Part shown: piece after piece, positions 62,390-64,000 of the stretch
Layout of the letters: every line of letters begins with the position of its first letter
Numbering within the stretch: position 1 is the first letter of the stretch
Assembly (NCBI RefSeq): GCF_001612945.1
Contig: NZ_BDBK01000017.1
Coordinates: 62,001 to 126,000, forward strand
Length of the DNA stretch: 64,000 nucleotides
Reading direction: 5' to 3'
Source: Nocardia inohanensis NBRC 100128
GTDB taxonomy: Bacteria > Actinomycetota > Actinomycetes > Mycobacteriales > Mycobacteriaceae
Notes under the pieces: model-generated
Database searches by the model: none
Seen by the model: the letters and a program-made list of their open reading frames with translations, nothing else
What the model was told of the DNA's origin: nothing
Translations under genes and position numbers: made by a program

Positions 62390-64000
62390 GTGCCCCAACA
62401 ACCCGCCGTCCCACCCGGCGATCCCGCCGCGTCCGGCCCGGCCGTGCCTGCCGGGCCGGCCGCGGCCGCTGGCCCGGTCGTACCCGCTGGCCCGGTCGTA
62501 CCCGCTGGCCCGGTCGTACCCGCTGGCTCGGCCGTACCCGCTGGCTCGGCCGTACCCGCCGAGCCGGTCATACCTGCCGAGCTGGCCTCGCCTGCCGAGC
62601 TGGCCTCGCCTGCCGAGCTGGCCTCGCCCGCCGCGCCGGTCTCGCCTGCCGAGCCGGGCGTGGCGTCGATCCCGGCCGATACCGGCACCTCGCACCGTGC
62701 GTCCGCTAGTTCCGGCGTCGCCGCGTTCGGCGTCGCCGCGTTCGGCGTCGCCGCGTTCGGCGGCGCGGCGTTCGACGGTGCCGCGCCCGCCGTGACCGCG
62801 CCCAGCGATGCCGCCGCTGTCCGCCGTCGCAATCTCGGCCTGGTCCTGCGTCACATCGCCGATCACGGTCCGTGTGCCCGCACCGAAATAGCCGCCGCCA
62901 CCGGCCTCGCCCACGGCTCCGTCACCGCCCTGGTCTCGGATCTCCTCGAACGCGGCCTGATCACCGAGGACGCCGTCCAGCGCAGTGGCACCCGTGGCCG
63001 TCCTGGCCGCCCGGTTCGGCTGGCCCCCACCCGAGCGCTCATCCTCACCGTCCAGATCGGCGCCGACCGGATCCGGGTCCGTACCGCGGACTTGTCCGGT
63101 GCGACGGTCCGGGAGACCACCGCACCCGTCCGCACACCGATCGCGCCCGATCGGATGGCCGACACGGTTGCCGCCCTGCTTCAGCGAGCGGTGGCCGCCA
63201 CCGTCGGAGCGTCGGAGTGGCCGCGCTCGGCATCCGGTGCTCCTTCGACCGGATTGCCTTTCCCGGCCGCCGTGGATGAGCCTTCGCCGCCGCACCCGGT
63301 GGTTGCCGGGGCCGGCGAGTTCGGCGGTGCCGCAACGGGTGTCACGGCGATGCCGGGGCGGGCTCGGTCGGACTCGGACGGCGCCGGCGCGGCGCACCCG
63401 GGATCGGTCGCACCAGCCGGCGATCGGTGGGATGCCGCGGTGGTACGGGTCGTAGTGGCCATGGCGGGGCCGGTGCGGGATGACGCGGCGCGGACCGTGG
63501 TGGTGGCGCCGGATTTCGGGTGGCTGGGCCCGGTTCGGCTGGGAGAGTTGATCGCAGCGCGAATGCCGGGGCTGGGGTGTGCGGTGGAGGTGGTCAACGA
63601 CGGGAACGCGGCGGCGTTGGCGGAGTTTCATGCGCGGGGGCGGCGGGATCGGGTGGTGCTGATCGAGGCCGGGACAGGGATCGGCGGTGGCGTCGTCGTC
63701 GATGGGCGCATCGAGACCGGTAGTCACGGTGTCGCGGGGGAGCCGGGACATATGCCGGTCGGCTGGGACGGGCCCGAATGTGCTTGCGGGGCACGGGGTT
63801 GTCTCGTTGTATACGCCGGGCCGGAGGCGGTGCTGGGTGCGGCCGGATTGCGGGACATGTTGCGGGACCAGGGGGTGTGCGCCGCCTCCGCCGAATTGGT
63901 GACCCGCCTCCGGGCGGGCGACGGCCCGGCGCTCACGGCGGTCGAGGTGGCCGGGCGGGCCATCGGGGCGGCGGTGCAATCGATCACGGCCTTGCTGGAT
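62390..64000 (+). CDS. ROK family transcriptional regulator with repeat-rich N-terminus (3' end outside window)
   Basis: The frame is open from GTG 62390 to the window end (at least 537 codons); ATG 62345 in the same frame is an alternative start. Residues 1-140 are low-complexity, with hexapeptide and pentapeptide repeats. A MarR-like winged helix follows (RRRNLGLVLRHIADHG, ARTEIAAATGLAHGSVTALVSDLL, about 145-195), then the ROK sugar-kinase fold with NDGNAAALAEF, the GTGIGGGVVVDG and GEPGHMPV blocks, and the zinc motif CACGARGC. ROK repressors of the NagC/XylR type bind DNA until a sugar or sugar phosphate is sensed. The ROK domain also carries a Ser/Gly/Pro-rich insertion (about 283-345). 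It is divergent from the broken esterase. Confidence 0.85.
   Translation, partial: MPQQPAVPPGDPAASGPAVPAGPAAAAGPVVPAGPVVPAGPVVPAGSAVPAGSAVPAEPVIPAELASPAELASPAELASPAAPVSPAEPGVASIPADTGTSHRASASSGVAAFGVAAFGVAAFGGAAFDGAAPAVTAPSDAAAVRRRNLGLVLRHIADHGPCARTEIAAATGLAHGSVTALVSDLLERGLITEDAVQRSGTRGRPGRPVRLAPTRALILTVQIGADRIRVRTADLSGATVRETTAPVRTPIAPDRMADTVAALLQRAVAATVGASEWPRSASGAPSTGLPFPAAVDEPSPPHPVVAGAGEFGGAATGVTAMPGRARSDSDGAGAAHPGSVAPAGDRWDAAVVRVVVAMAGPVRDDAARTVVVAPDFGWLGPVRLGELIAARMPGLGCAVEVVNDGNAAALAEFHARGRRDRVVLIEAGTGIGGGVVVDGRIETGSHGVAGEPGHMPVGWDGPECACGARGCLVVYAGPEAVLGAAGLRDMLRDQGVCAASAELVTRLRAGDGPALTAVEVAGRAIGAAVQSITALLD
62435..62650 (+). repeat. twelve in-frame 18-bp tandem repeats
   Basis: Units of 18 bases run from 62435 to 62650, coding hexapeptides of the form (G/E)-(P/S/L)-(V/A)-(V/A/S)-P-A. 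Three units at 62471-62524 are identical at DNA level, and three around 62579-62632 are nearly so, which shows recent local duplication. Confidence 0.85.
62714..62773 (+). repeat. four in-frame 15-bp tandem repeats
   Basis: GGCGTCGCCGCGTTC occurs three times without change (62714-62758), coding Gly-Val-Ala-Ala-Phe, and a fourth changed unit codes Gly-Gly-Ala-Ala-Phe. It lies just before the winged helix of the ROK protein. Confidence 0.85.

Noticed and set aside
62435..62773. Repeats considered as a CRISPR array
   Set aside because: Units are contiguous, have no spacers, stay in frame and code a regular peptide ahead of a known domain.
61473..62795. Plus-strand open frame through the esterase and the repeat region
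   Set aside because: It crosses the minus-strand esterase and reads the repeats in a frame that leads to no domain; the frame from 62390 continues into a full ROK protein.

Overview
The window looks like chromosome of a mycolic-acid-bearing actinomycete, most likely Nocardia or a close relative. The reasons are the very high GC content with G/C-ending codons, an Lsr2 nucleoid protein, a KasA/KasB-type ketoacyl synthase, a FadD32-type fatty acyl-AMP ligase, DesA-type acyl-ACP desaturase, a Culp-type cutinase, a PapA-type acyltransferase with DrrAB-like exporter, an Rv3235-family protein, and many flavin monooxygenases and single-gene regulators. I saw no rRNA, tRNA, CRISPR array, transposase or phage gene. 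All calls come from reading the sequence; no database search was run.

Layout. 1-6.4 kb: tail of a flavin monooxygenase, an exported protein, an Rv3235-family protein, lsr2 with a clear U-tract terminator, and a very large BTAD/ATPase regulator. 6.4-11.8 kb: M20 amidohydrolase, a Clp unfoldase lacking the usual ClpP-docking loop, a PEBP-like lipoprotein and a thioesterase. 11.9-18.6 kb: a glycerol block (glpF, glpD, glpK on the minus strand; IclR regulator and a second glycerol kinase on the plus strand). 18.6-25.1 kb: DUF72 protein, SigF/SigB-type sigma factor, acyl-ACP desaturase, then a KAS/FadD32-type pair. 25.3-32.9 kb: accessory genes, including an MFS exporter preceded by two TACCC-N5-GGGTA operators, a lipase and an AraC regulator.

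33-41 kb is a redox and lipid or steroid-like catabolic region: Baeyer-Villiger-type monooxygenase, cholesterol-oxidase-like GMC enzyme, and a minus-strand set of two tandem PF10118 proteins, an SDR and an oxygenase reductase, headed by a TetR gene and a 27-bp operator. The reductase carries an inverted pair of 31-bp palindromic repeats translated as its interdomain linker. 41-50 kb holds a second TetR and nitronate monooxygenase, a TadZ-like degenerate ATPase, a large cutinase, an MFS transporter, a Mut7-C protein and small stress or exported proteins.

50-58.8 kb is the most system-like region: PapA-type acyltransferase, GT1 glycosyltransferase, DrrA/DrrB-like ABC exporter and a second HxxxD acyltransferase are overlapping or closely spaced on one strand, followed by an AurF-like diiron oxygenase and a flavin monooxygenase. 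I read it as assembly and export of an acylated glycoconjugate. 58.9-64 kb: class V aminotransferase, S1 protease, a frameshifted carboxylesterase, and a ROK regulator (running off the end) with a hexapeptide-repeat N-terminus and an apparently leaderless promoter.
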